The position numbers and the translations under genes were made by a program. The notes under the pieces are model-generated. The model was not told the origin of the DNA. It ran no database searches and worked only from the letters and a program-made list of their open reading frames with translations. 64,000 nt of DNA from CAITWD01 sp963727285. Lineage in GTDB: Bacteria > Actinomycetota > Thermoleophilia > Miltoncostaeales > Miltoncostaeaceae. Below are positions 31,115-38,592 of this stretch, one piece after another (the first letter of the stretch is position 1; the number at the start of each line of letters is the position of its first letter). The stretch covers positions 1,116,001-1,180,000 of the forward strand of contig CAVSFF010000009.1 in NCBI GenBank assembly GCA_963727285.1, read 5' to 3'.

Positions 31115-32446
31115 TTAGCTGTCTCGCCGGAGGTTGCCGAACTTCGCATAGGTCCCCATGAACGTGAGCTTCACGCGGTCGGTGGGGCCACTGCGGTGCT
31201 TGGCAAGATTGACTTCGGCGATCCCCTTCTCCTCGGAGTCGGCGTTGTAGTAGTCGTCGCGGTAGATGAGCATGACGAGGTCCGCGTCCTGCTCGATGGC
31301 GCCGGATTCACGGAGGTCCGACAGCATCGGGCGCTTGTCGGGACGGCTGTCGGGTGAGCGGTTGAGCTGCGAGATGCAGATCAGCGGCACGTCCAGATCT
31401 CGCGCCAGCATCTTGAGCCCGCGGGAGATCGTAGACAACTCCTGGACGCGATTCTCGTCCCGGCGCCCGGTGCGCGACTCCATCAGCTGGATGTAGTCGA
31501 CGATCACCAGGTCGAGACCCTCGCGACTCTTCAGGCGACGCGCCTTGGTGCGCATTTCTCCGATGGTGATGCCCTCGGAGTCGTCGATGAACAGCCGGGC
31601 CTGGGCGATCTGGTCTGCGGCGCGCGTCACACGGGGCCAGTCCTCGGGGGCGAGCCGGCCGCTGCGCATGCGGGTCATGTCGACCATCGCGGCCGAGCCC
31701 AGCATCCGCTGGACCAGCTCCTCGCCGCTCATCTCGAGCGAGAACACCGCCACCGTGCCCTTCTCGTGCAGCGCGACATGCTCGGCCATGCACAGCGCGA
31801 GCGCGGTCTTGCCCATGCTGGGGCGGGCGGCGACGACGATGAGATTGGCGGCACGCAACCCGCCGGTAAGGCGATCGAGATCGACGAACCCCGTCGGGAG
31901 TCCGGTGATCTCGGAGCCCGCGTCGCTGGCCGCGGTCAGGCGCTCGAAGCTCTGGAGGACAAGTTCCTTCGACGAGGTGAAGTCCCCGCGAACACGCTTC
32001 TGGGTCAACTCGAAGATGAGGTCCTCGGCCGACTGGACCATGTCGCTCGTCTCGCCTTCGCGCTCGACGATCATCTTCTCGATCTGTTGGGCGACCTGCA
32101 GCAGCCGTCGCTGCGTCGCCGTCTCCCGGACGATGTCGGCGTAGCTGCGAAAGCTCGCCGCAATGAACGGGGTGGCCATGATGTCCAGGACCGCCGCGCG
32201 GCCGCCGACGACTTCGAGATCGCCGCGCTTGGTCAACTGCTCGACGACCAGCAGGGGCTCGATCGGCTCACCGACCATGAACAGGTCGTTGATCGCCAAG
32301 AAGATGCGCCGATGGCCTTCCTTGTAGAAGTCATCGGGCCCGGTCATCGCGAGCGTTTCCGCGACGTTGCCGGGATTCTCCATCAGTGAGGCGAGAAGGA
32401 GTTCCTCGGCCTCGAGGTTTTGTGGCGGTGGAACGCTCTGGGGCAC
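31115..32446 (-). CDS. dnaB: Replicative DNA helicase
   Basis: A 443-residue hexameric helicase that unwinds DNA at the fork. The N-terminal domain has NLEAEELLLASLMENP. The RecA-like domain has GLPTGFVDLDRLTGGL, Walker A in AARPSMGKTALAL, Walker B in DLVIVDYIQLM and the C-terminal motif SDLRESGAIEQDADLV. There is no intein, although this gene is a frequent intein site. GTG 32446 is the start. It follows a strong hairpin after rplI, so it may have partly separate expression from the ribosomal genes. Confidence 0.97.
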   Translation of the reverse strand: MPQSVPPPQNLEAEELLLASLMENPGNVAETLAMTGPDDFYKEGHRRIFLAINDLFMVGEPIEPLLVVEQLTKRGDLEVVGGRAAVLDIMATPFIAASFRSYADIVRETATQRRLLQVAQQIEKMIVEREGETSDMVQSAEDLIFELTQKRVRGDFTSSKELVLQSFERLTAASDAGSEITGLPTGFVDLDRLTGGLRAANLIVVAARPSMGKTALALCMAEHVALHEKGTVAVFSLEMSGEELVQRMLGSAAMVDMTRMRSGRLAPEDWPRVTRAADQIAQARLFIDDSEGITIGEMRTKARRLKSREGLDLVIVDYIQLMESRTGRRDENRVQELSTISRGLKMLARDLDVPLICISQLNRSPDSRPDKRPMLSDLRESGAIEQDADLVMLIYRDDYYNADSEEKGIAEVNLAKHRSGPTDRVKLTFMGTYAKFGNLRRDS

Positions 32447-32466
32447 GTGCCTGGGCCGATGGCCGT

Positions 32467-32499
32467 GCGTCTCCCGATCACCGAAGCGGCGGGAGACGC
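32467..32499 (-). terminator. Hairpin between rplI and dnaB
   Basis: GCGTCTCCCG (32467-32476) pairs perfectly with CGGGAGACGC (32490-32499) over a 13-nt loop, 7 nt after the rplI stop. Without a U-tract it could attenuate or process the transcript between the ribosomal protein genes and dnaB-pur, rather than stop it outright. Confidence 0.5.
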
Positions 32500-32506
32500 G
32501 ACTTGT

Positions 32507-32959
32507 CTAGTCGAGCAGGGGACTGACGATCGTCTTGACCTCGGCGACGAGGTCGGGACCCAATTCGATCGGCACGTTGTAGGTGCCGACGGCGCGGATC
32601 GGGGGATCGACGGTGATGCGGCGTCGGTCGATGACGATGCCGCGGGCCTCCTGGATGGCGTCTGCGACGTCTCCCGAGGTGATCGACCCGAACAGGCGTC
32701 CGTCGTCGCCGGCCTTGGCCTTCAGCGTGAGGATCGTCCGGCCCAGCAGGTCGGCCTGCTCGGCCGCCTGTGCCAGGGCGCGCTCTTCGGCGACCCTGCG
32801 CTTGGCTTCGGTGCGCTGCACCTCGGCGATCCGCGCGGGCGTCGCCGTTTCGGCGAGCCCACGGGGCTGAAGGTAGTTCCTCATGTAGCCGCGCGCGACC
32901 GAGACCACAGTCCCGGCAGTGCCCAGCCCGTTAACGTCCTGAAGAAGGATCGCGTCCAT
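32507..32959 (-). CDS. rplI: 50S ribosomal protein bL9
   Basis: A 150-residue large-subunit protein. It starts with the conserved MDAILLQDVNGLGTAGTVVSVARGYMRNYLQP, has a long Ala/Arg/Glu-rich connecting helix (about 45-75) and a C-terminal domain with GSITSGDVADAI. It binds 23S rRNA at the base of the L1 stalk and helps keep reading frame. Only 33 nt separate it from ssb, with no rpsR in between, whereas the common bacterial order is rpsF-ssb-rpsR-rplI. Confidence 0.97.
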   Translation of the reverse strand: MDAILLQDVNGLGTAGTVVSVARGYMRNYLQPRGLAETATPARIAEVQRTEAKRRVAEERALAQAAEQADLLGRTILTLKAKAGDDGRLFGSITSGDVADAIQEARGIVIDRRRITVDPPIRAVGTYNVPIELGPDLVAEVKTIVSPLLD

Positions 32960-32992
32960 GCGCGCTCGCGCCTCCGCTTGCGGTGATGTGGC

Positions 32993-33466
32993 TTAGAAAG
33001 GAATGTCGTCGTCGTCGGCCGGTGCTGCGGGCCGAAGATCCGACGTGTCGACCGGAAGATCCGTTGCGGGTGCGGCGGCGGTTGTCCAGCCGCGATCCGA
33101 CCCGCCTGTGCCGCCGCCGTCACCGGCATCGCCGCGGCTGTCGAGGAAGAAGATGTCGTTGGCCACGACCTCGACGGACTGTCGCTTGCCGCCGTCCTGG
33201 GCTTCCCACTCGCGCCAGGAAAGGCGTCCGTCGACGCCGATGCGCCGGCCCTTGGACAGATACTGGGACGACGTCTCGGCCTGGCGGCCGAAGACGGTCA
33301 CGTCGAAGTAGTTGGCGCGGTCCGACCAGTTTCCGCTCTCGTCGCGGCCACGGCTCGAGACGGCGAGCCGAATCGAGCAGACCGACTGGCCGCCGGCGGT
33401 GTGCCGCAGTTCGGGGTCGCGGGTGAGGCGACCGACGAGCGTGACGCGATTGAGGTCGGCGGGCAT
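32993..33466 (-). CDS. ssb: Single-stranded DNA-binding protein
   Basis: A 157-residue SSB. The OB fold begins NRVTLVGRLTRDPELRHT and includes WREWEAQDGGKRQSVEVVA. A Gly/Asp/Ala-rich linker (about 110-150) leads to the acidic tip DDDDIPF that recruits repair and replication partners. It sits directly after rpsF with 3 nt between, in the usual ribosome-replication cluster. Intact and of ordinary length. Confidence 0.97.
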   Translation of the reverse strand: MPADLNRVTLVGRLTRDPELRHTAGGQSVCSIRLAVSSRGRDESGNWSDRANYFDVTVFGRQAETSSQYLSKGRRIGVDGRLSWREWEAQDGGKRQSVEVVANDIFFLDSRGDAGDGGGTGGSDRGWTTAAAPATDLPVDTSDLRPAAPADDDDIPF

Positions 33467-33469
33467 CGG

Positions 33470-33898
33470 CTACCTGGGCCTGCGCCCACGCGGGCCGCCG
33501 CGACCTGCGCGGGCGGGGCGTGCGTCGCCTTCGGGGCGGTCATCGACCGGCAGCGGCGCGCCGTTGGCCTTCGCGCGCTCGGCTTCGGTGCGGTTGAGCA
33601 GGACGCTCATGTAGCGGATGACCACTTCTTTGTTGATGGCCATCACGCGCTCGGCCTCGCGGAGTCCGTCGACGGTCGCGGAGCACGTCACGATCACGTA
33701 CCGGCCGTCGGCCTTCTTGTCCATCACGTATCCGAGCTTCCGTCGACCCCAGTCGTTGACGTGGTCGATCTCTCCGCCGCCGTCGCGGATGATCTGCTGG
33801 ACGCGCTCCAGCATCTCCTGCTGGCGCTCCTCGTCGACATCGGGGTCGAGGATGATCATGATTTCGTAAGGACTGATGTTTCTCTCCGTTCCCGTCAC
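33470..33898 (-). CDS. rpsF: 30S ribosomal protein bS6
   Basis: A small-subunit protein; the core SPYEIMIILDPDVDEERQQ and RRKLGYVMDKKADGRYVIV is typical, with a basic tail RAGRGGPRGRRPR. The start is unclear. GTG 33898 is the nearest canonical start and gives 142 residues, but has no good ribosome site. ATC at 33877 stands exactly where bS6 should begin (then SPYEIM) and has GGAGAG with ideal spacing before it, giving 135 residues. TATAGT at 33950-33945 is the likely -10. The product opens the rpsF-ssb-rplI-dnaB-pur superoperon. Confidence 0.93.
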   Translation of the reverse strand: MTGTERNISPYEIMIILDPDVDEERQQEMLERVQQIIRDGGGEIDHVNDWGRRKLGYVMDKKADGRYVIVTCSATVDGLREAERVMAINKEVVIRYMSVLLNRTEAERAKANGAPLPVDDRPEGDARPARAGRGGPRGRRPR

Positions 33899-33944
33899 AC
33901 ACGTCCGGGCCGTGGGTCGCCCGGCCCGTTCTGGCAAGCATGGC

Positions 33945-33950
33945 ACTATA
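33945..33950 (-). promoter_or_regulatory. -10 box of the rpsF-ssb-rplI-dnaB-pur operon (TATAGT)
   Basis: TATAGT on the minus strand, rare in such GC-rich DNA, lies about 50 nt before GTG 33898. The predicted RNA start is near 33938, leaving a 40-60 nt leader. No clear -35 is visible. Confidence 0.6.
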
Positions 33951-33992
33951 GCGACTGCGCGACCGATCGGGTGAGTGCGGCGTCCGAGGTCG

Positions 33993-34478
33993 TCAGTCCG
34001 CCGCACGCCGTCCCGTGACCGCGGCGTGCTGTGCGCGCCGCCGGGCGAGCGCCGCGAGCTCGATTTGCTCCTCCTCGGCCCACACGTCCGGCAGCATCGG
34101 GGGTCCGAGCCCCGCATGAGCTGCGAGCCAGCGGTCGATGACCGCTGCCGACGCACCGCCGTGACGTGTCGCGACGGCGTGGCCGTCACGCAGGACGAAC
34201 AGCACCGGCACCACCGAGCGGCTGATGCGGATCCCGCGCGGCCACAGCAGTTCCTCCCGTGCGGTCCAGTCCGCCGGCGTGGCGAGGATGCCGAGCGCGA
34301 CCGGCAGATCCGGACGCGCCGTGGCGATCGCGCCGAGGCTCGCGGGCAGCATCTGCGTCGCCGGGCATCGGGGGATACCGAGCCCGAGCAGCGCCAGGGG
34401 CGCGTCGGCCACCGCGGCCAGCGCGCCGGCGACCGGCGTTGGTCGCACGTGCCGGGAGTGCGGTGCGTCGGACGCCAT
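33993..34478 (-). CDS. Thioredoxin-fold protein with a single active-site Cys
   Basis: A 161-residue protein with weak but recognisable thioredoxin layout: a CxxC-position motif PRCPATQML (about 36-44), a helix, then VPVLFVLRDGHAVATRHG, where the cis-Pro and the R/K-D-G turn match thioredoxins. Only the first Cys of the usual pair is kept (CPAT), so disulfide exchange is unlikely and a peroxiredoxin-like, glutaredoxin-like or structural role is possible. ATG 34478 is used; ATG 34496 upstream would add Cys-Cys. It reads toward rpsF and is divergent from the 587-residue gene. Function unknown. Confidence 0.6.
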   Translation of the reverse strand: MASDAPHSRHVRPTPVAGALAAVADAPLALLGLGIPRCPATQMLPASLGAIATARPDLPVALGILATPADWTAREELLWPRGIRISRSVVPVLFVLRDGHAVATRHGGASAAVIDRWLAAHAGLGPPMLPDVWAEEEQIELAALARRRAQHAAVTGRRAAD

Positions 34479-34548
34479 ATCGGTATGACAGCACATCGGG
34501 TCCCGCGGCCGCGTGGACGTCGCTGCGGGCGCGGACGAGGGCCGCTGG

Positions 34549-34554
34549 TACAGT
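34549..34554 (+). promoter_or_regulatory. -10 box (TACAGT), leaderless start at 34561
   Basis: TACAGT begins exactly 12 nt before ATG 34561, so the first transcribed base would be the A of the start codon. There is no ribosome site upstream of this ATG, as expected for a leaderless gene. Confidence 0.6.
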
Positions 34555-34560
34555 CCGAGC

Positions 34561-36324
34561 ATGGGACGTATCGCCGACGCTGCGCTCGCGCGGCTGGCCA
34601 CGGGCCCCGCGGACGCCGAGGGCCTGGCCGGCACGCTCGCCCGCGCCGGCGTGACGCGTGCCAAGGACCCCGCGTCGGCGCTGCGGCGCGCCATCAGGGA
34701 CGACCAGCGATTCGTCGTTCTCGACGACGGGCGCTTGGCGAGCGTGGCCCAGCTCCTGTCCGAGCTGGTGCTCACCGTCCGCGTGTCCGAGACCGCGCAT
34801 CTTCGGGGGGCTCTCGACACCGATGGCGACCTCGCCCCGTTCGCCGCCCTGGGTGCGACGCGCGCCGTGCTGCCGCTGGAGATCCAAACGGGCGAGTGTG
34901 CGCTCGTGCGGCTTGCCGACGCGGCGACCGGACGGCTCGAGGCGGTGCGGGCACCCGGCCGGCTGCCTCCGGCCGACGACGAACCCGCGGTCGTGGCCGC
35001 GGCCCTGCGGCGGATCGCCGAAGCCGGCGGGCGCGGGGTCCGGATGGCCGCCGTGTTGTGTGACGTCGCCGCGACGCACCCGGACGCCTATCACGGGCCG
35101 TTCCGCCCGATCTCCGACGCCCTCGCCGCCGCGGGGCTCGAGATTCACCTCGGCTGGGTCGCGCCTGCCGGGACGCAGTGGGGGGTTGCCACCGAGCGCG
35201 AGGTCGCGGACCTCGAACGTGCGGTGTCCGACCACCTGGCGGCGGATCGTCCGGCAGAGGCCGCTGCGCTTCAGGACCGGCTCGTCACCCTGCTGCGGAT
35301 GCACTTCCCCGAGCGCGTCCCGGACGCCCGCCGCCGCCTGGCCCGTGTCCTGGCCCGTGCGGGCCGCGTCGACGACGGTCTCTCGGTCCTGACCGGTGCA
35401 TTCGGGTTCGACGACCCGGAGGACCGGTACGAGGCCTGCCTGCTCGCGATTCGTCTCGGGGATCTGATCCGGGCGCGGCGCTGGGCCGAAGAGGGGCTCG
35501 CGCGCGTGCAGGAGCCGGGGCAGGCGGAGGTGGGCACGTGTCTGGAGGACCTCGCCGGCGACCTCGATGCACAGGCGACCTACCGCACGGTCCAGGAGTG
35601 GTTGCCCGCGCCCGACGATCGCATCGCGGCGGCGCCGGAACTGGCCGAACGCCTTGTCGCGCCGCGGCGGTCATATTTGGTCGGTGCGCTCATCGAGCAG
35701 TGCTTCGGGGATCTGGACGACCCGGACGGCGTGGCCCTGATCGGCGCGTTTCATCGTCTCGGCCCGTCGGGTCGTGATGTGTGCCTGGCGGCCGCGTCGG
35801 TATTGGTCGGATCCGTCGCGGACGCGGCCCGTCAGGCCGCGGGCGCCGGGCGTCACGCCCGGCGATCGTGGGTGCAGGGACTGTTGTCGACGGCGCCGGT
35901 CGCGGCGTGGGTGACGACGCCGACGGCCGAGTCCGACCAGCAGCATCTGATCGTCGGGGTCGCCAAGGAGGGCGGCCGCTGGTCGCCGCTGGTCGCGGTG
36001 ATCGCCGGAGCCGCCCACGACCCCGTGGTCCGGGATGCCTTCTTCCTCAACGACCTGGCCGAGGCCCGCTTTCGGCGGGAGCTGCTGCGGCCGATCACCG
36101 AGCTCGGACTGCCGCTGCGCGAGATTCCCGTCGAACAGGCGGCCGCGATGCTGCGGGCGGGGCTGGCGCAGGCGTCCCGCGACGGGCACGTCCTGCCCGC
36201 CGAGGAGTATCAGCCGGTGATCTCCAGGATCCGTACGCTCGTGCTGGACGTCGTCCCCGAGGTCCCGCTGCCGCCGGCGGCGGATCCGCACACCCAGACG
36301 GGGACCGACCGGGCCTCGTCGTAG
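34561..36324 (+). CDS. Hypothetical 587-residue protein with a HARE-HTH-like N-terminus
   Basis: I do not recognise the full protein. Residues 1-65 resemble a HARE-HTH type winged helix: ADAALARLATGPADAEGLAG, then SALRRAIRDDQRFVVLDDGR and LASVAQLL, the F-v-x-L-x-D-G-R turn being typical. The middle (about 200-330) is helix-rich, with repeats of the type ERVPDARRRLARVLARAGRVDDG that look TPR-like. The last third has mixed strands, for example LIVGVAKEGGRWSPLVAVIAG. No signal peptide or membrane helix. ATG 34561 directly follows a TACAGT box. It may be a DNA- or RNA-linked scaffold, but this is a guess. Confidence 0.7.
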   Translation: MGRIADAALARLATGPADAEGLAGTLARAGVTRAKDPASALRRAIRDDQRFVVLDDGRLASVAQLLSELVLTVRVSETAHLRGALDTDGDLAPFAALGATRAVLPLEIQTGECALVRLADAATGRLEAVRAPGRLPPADDEPAVVAAALRRIAEAGGRGVRMAAVLCDVAATHPDAYHGPFRPISDALAAAGLEIHLGWVAPAGTQWGVATEREVADLERAVSDHLAADRPAEAAALQDRLVTLLRMHFPERVPDARRRLARVLARAGRVDDGLSVLTGAFGFDDPEDRYEACLLAIRLGDLIRARRWAEEGLARVQEPGQAEVGTCLEDLAGDLDAQATYRTVQEWLPAPDDRIAAAPELAERLVAPRRSYLVGALIEQCFGDLDDPDGVALIGAFHRLGPSGRDVCLAAASVLVGSVADAARQAAGAGRHARRSWVQGLLSTAPVAAWVTTPTAESDQQHLIVGVAKEGGRWSPLVAVIAGAAHDPVVRDAFFLNDLAEARFRRELLRPITELGLPLREIPVEQAAAMLRAGLAQASRDGHVLPAEEYQPVISRIRTLVLDVVPEVPLPPAADPHTQTGTDRASS

Positions 36325-36391
36325 ACGGATCGCCTGCATCCGCCGACACTGTCGGCCGTGTCGCGGTGCTCATGGGGGCCGCCATTTGTGC

Positions 36392-36397
36392 GATACT
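36392..36397 (+). promoter_or_regulatory. -10 box (GATACT), near-leaderless start at 36405
   Basis: GATACT begins 13 nt before ATG 36405, predicting an RNA start at or one base before the start codon. Confidence 0.45.
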
Positions 36398-36404
36398 TAG
36401 TGGG

Positions 36405-36656
36405 ATGGCGGAAATTCCCCAGAAGCTCATTGATTCGCTGAGCGTTCTCGACCCGGAGCTGCAGCACAGCATCCTCGACGCGCTGGCTCCCGTGGCACCC
36501 GAACTGGGCGATCGCGAGCAGGCCGTTCTTGAACGTCTCGCGAACGGCATCGTCGGCGGCGCGAGTGCCGCCGAACTGAACGCGTTCGTCCGTCTGCTCC
36601 CGGTGACGGTGAGCCGCGCGGTCCAGCCGGCGCTCGAGCCGGTACTCGGCGGCTGA
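36405..36656 (+). CDS. Hypothetical 83-residue protein
   Basis: A small soluble protein of unknown function, rich in predicted helix, with MAEIPQKLIDSLSVLDPELQ at the start and LANGIVGGASAAELNAFVRL later. The pattern of short amphipathic helices with Pro/Gly breaks suggests a compact helical bundle. Codons end strongly in G/C, and a GATACT box at the right distance supports expression from its own leaderless promoter. It lies 51 nt before hemQ on the same strand, which has its own -10 box. No motif for metal, nucleotide or membrane binding is seen. Confidence 0.6.
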   Translation: MAEIPQKLIDSLSVLDPELQHSILDALAPVAPELGDREQAVLERLANGIVGGASAAELNAFVRLLPVTVSRAVQPALEPVLGG

Positions 36657-36694
36657 CCGCAGCGCACTTCGCGCGACCGTACCCGGCCGTCCGG

Positions 36695-36700
36695 TAGCCT
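36695..36700 (+). promoter_or_regulatory. -10 box of hemQ (TAGCCT)
   Basis: TAGCCT begins 13 nt before ATG 36708, again placing transcription start at the start codon; no ribosome site precedes this ATG. Confidence 0.55.
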
Positions 36701-36707
36701 GACGGCG

Positions 36708-37472
36708 ATGAGCGATTCCGGCGATCACACCCGCGTGGCCGACGGCTGGGGCGTGGTGCACCTGATGCTGCGATCGCGGCGCGGTGAGTCGGGCACCGTG
36801 ATCCGTCGGGCCATCACCGGGTTCACTGCCGATGACCCCAACCAGGCGGTCGTGTTCAGCGTGCTGGGCGGGCGGGCCGACTTCGGCGTGATGCTGCTGA
36901 GCCCCGATCTCGACGCGCTCGATCTCGCGACCAAGGCCATCCGGTCCGGCCCCGTCGACTGCGTGGCGTCGTTCTTTTCGGTGACCGAACTGTCCGAGTA
37001 CACGTCCACCGAGGCCGACGAGCGCGCGCGCCTTGCGGCCGAGGGAGTCGTCGAGCTCGACGCCGCACTCGAGACGTGGCGCGAGCGCATGGCCAAGTAC
37101 CGCCAGGACCGCCTGTACCCGCGTCTGCCCGATCGCCGGGTCATCGCGTTCTATCCGATGTCCAAGACGCGCAATGTCGGCGCGAACTGGTACGCGCTCG
37201 GGGCCGAGGACCGCAAGCGACTGATGCTCGGGCACGGCCGCGTCGGCAGGAAGTACGCCGGTCGCGTGCTGCAGCTGATCACCGGAGCGACCGGGCTCGA
37301 CGACTGGGAGTGGGGCGTCACCCTGCTCGCCGACGAGCCCACCGTGATCAAGGAGATCGTTTACGAGATGCGTTTCGACGAGGTCAGCGCGGTCTACGGC
37401 GAGTTCGGGCCGTTTTGGACCGGCCTGGTCGTCGACGTGGACGAGGCGCTCGCCCGGAGCGGGCTCGCATGA
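36708..37472 (+). CDS. hemQ: Coproheme decarboxylase (HemQ, chlorite dismutase family)
   Basis: A 254-residue Cld-family enzyme. HemQ turns coproheme III into haem b with peroxide, the last step of the coproporphyrin-dependent pathway of monoderms. Tyr149 in AFYPMSKTR matches the catalytic Tyr and His176 in LMLGHGRVGRKYAG matches the proximal haem ligand of Listeria HemQ (147 and 174). GEFGPFWTGL near the C-terminus is also typical. The distal Arg of true chlorite dismutases is not apparent, favouring HemQ. No other haem gene is near. Its start follows a TAGCCT box without leader. Confidence 0.93.
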   Translation: MSDSGDHTRVADGWGVVHLMLRSRRGESGTVIRRAITGFTADDPNQAVVFSVLGGRADFGVMLLSPDLDALDLATKAIRSGPVDCVASFFSVTELSEYTSTEADERARLAAEGVVELDAALETWRERMAKYRQDRLYPRLPDRRVIAFYPMSKTRNVGANWYALGAEDRKRLMLGHGRVGRKYAGRVLQLITGATGLDDWEWGVTLLADEPTVIKEIVYEMRFDEVSAVYGEFGPFWTGLVVDVDEALARSGLA

Positions 37473-37500
37473 CGCCGAACCAACCACCCCGGAGGATCCC

Positions 37501-38589
37501 GTGCGCGGACTGACGTTTCAGGGCAACGGCCACGTGTCGGTGGAGGACGTCGCCGAGCCTGGGCTCGATGCGCCCACCGACGCACTCGTCCAGATCTCGA
37601 TGGCGGCCATCTGCGGATCGGATCTGCACGTGCTGCACGCCGGCGAGGCGTTCGGGTTCGCGCCCGGTGCGCGTCTGGGCCATGAGTTTCTCGGGACGGT
37701 TACCGAGGTCGGGTCCGAGGTGCGCGGAGTCGTCCCGGGCGATCGGGTGTTGGTCGCCGTCGGGGTCAGCTGCGGTCACTGCATCTGGTGTCAGGAAGGA
37801 CTGCGCGCCAGCTGCGAGCAGATGTCGATGTTCGGCTGGGCACCGCGCCTGTGGCGCCACGGCGGCGCGGTGCAGGGTGGTCAGTCCGAGTTCGCCCGCG
37901 TGCCGCTGGCCGATTCGACACTGATCAAGATCCCCGACGCGGTGGCGGATCCCGCCCACGAAACCCAGATCCTGCCGATCATCGATGTGATGTCGACGGC
38001 GATGCACGGTCTGGTGACCGGGCGGCTGCACCCCGGCGACGACGTCGTCGTGATCGGTGACGGCGCGGTGGCGTTGTCGGCCGTGCACTGCGCGCGGGCG
38101 CTGGGGGCGGAGAACATCATCTGCTTCGGGCACCACGATGACCGCATCGCCTTGGCGCGGCAGCTCGGGGCGACGGCGACCAGCGACGTCCGCGATGCCG
38201 AGGAGATCGCCGAGTTCGCCCGCAACGCAACGCGCGGTCAGGGCGCCCGCGTCGTTGTCGATTCGGTGTCGAATACCGATTCGATGCAGGCGGCGCACGG
38301 TGCGGTCCGCCCCGGCGGGACGATCTCGTGCCTCGGGATGGACCATTTCATGGGGAAGACGCCGTCGGTGAACTGGTTCGATCAGTTCGTCCGCAACATC
38401 ACCATTTCGGGTGGCCTCGTCCCGATGGGTCTCTACATTCCCCGACTCCTCGAGCTCCTCGCCGAGGGTGAGATCGATCCCAGCCCCCTGCTGACCGACG
38501 TGCTTCCGCTGGCCGATGCCGCTGACGGCTACGGCATGATGGCCGAACGCCGACCCGGCGTCGTCAAGGTTGCGCTGAAGATCTCGTAG
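37501..38589 (+). CDS. Zinc-dependent medium-chain dehydrogenase
   Basis: A 362-residue MDR-family dehydrogenase oxidising an unknown alcohol or polyol with NAD(P). The catalytic zinc site is Cys in AAICGSDLHV and the GHEFLG His-Glu. The structural zinc lobe (GVSCGHCIWCQEGLRASC) has its four Cys. The Rossmann motif is VIGDGAVAL. It resembles the threonine/sorbitol/glutathione-independent formaldehyde dehydrogenase branch, but substrate is not evident. GTG 37501 has GGAGG 4 nt upstream. It ends 3 nt before the pyrophosphorylase gene, so the two are co-translated. Confidence 0.88.
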   Translation: MRGLTFQGNGHVSVEDVAEPGLDAPTDALVQISMAAICGSDLHVLHAGEAFGFAPGARLGHEFLGTVTEVGSEVRGVVPGDRVLVAVGVSCGHCIWCQEGLRASCEQMSMFGWAPRLWRHGGAVQGGQSEFARVPLADSTLIKIPDAVADPAHETQILPIIDVMSTAMHGLVTGRLHPGDDVVVIGDGAVALSAVHCARALGAENIICFGHHDDRIALARQLGATATSDVRDAEEIAEFARNATRGQGARVVVDSVSNTDSMQAAHGAVRPGGTISCLGMDHFMGKTPSVNWFDQFVRNITISGGLVPMGLYIPRLLELLAEGEIDPSPLLTDVLPLADAADGYGMMAERRPGVVKVALKIS

Positions 38590-38592
38590 GCG

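Noticed and set aside
31115..32446. Intein in dnaB
   Set aside because: Walker A and surrounding motifs are contiguous and the length is normal.
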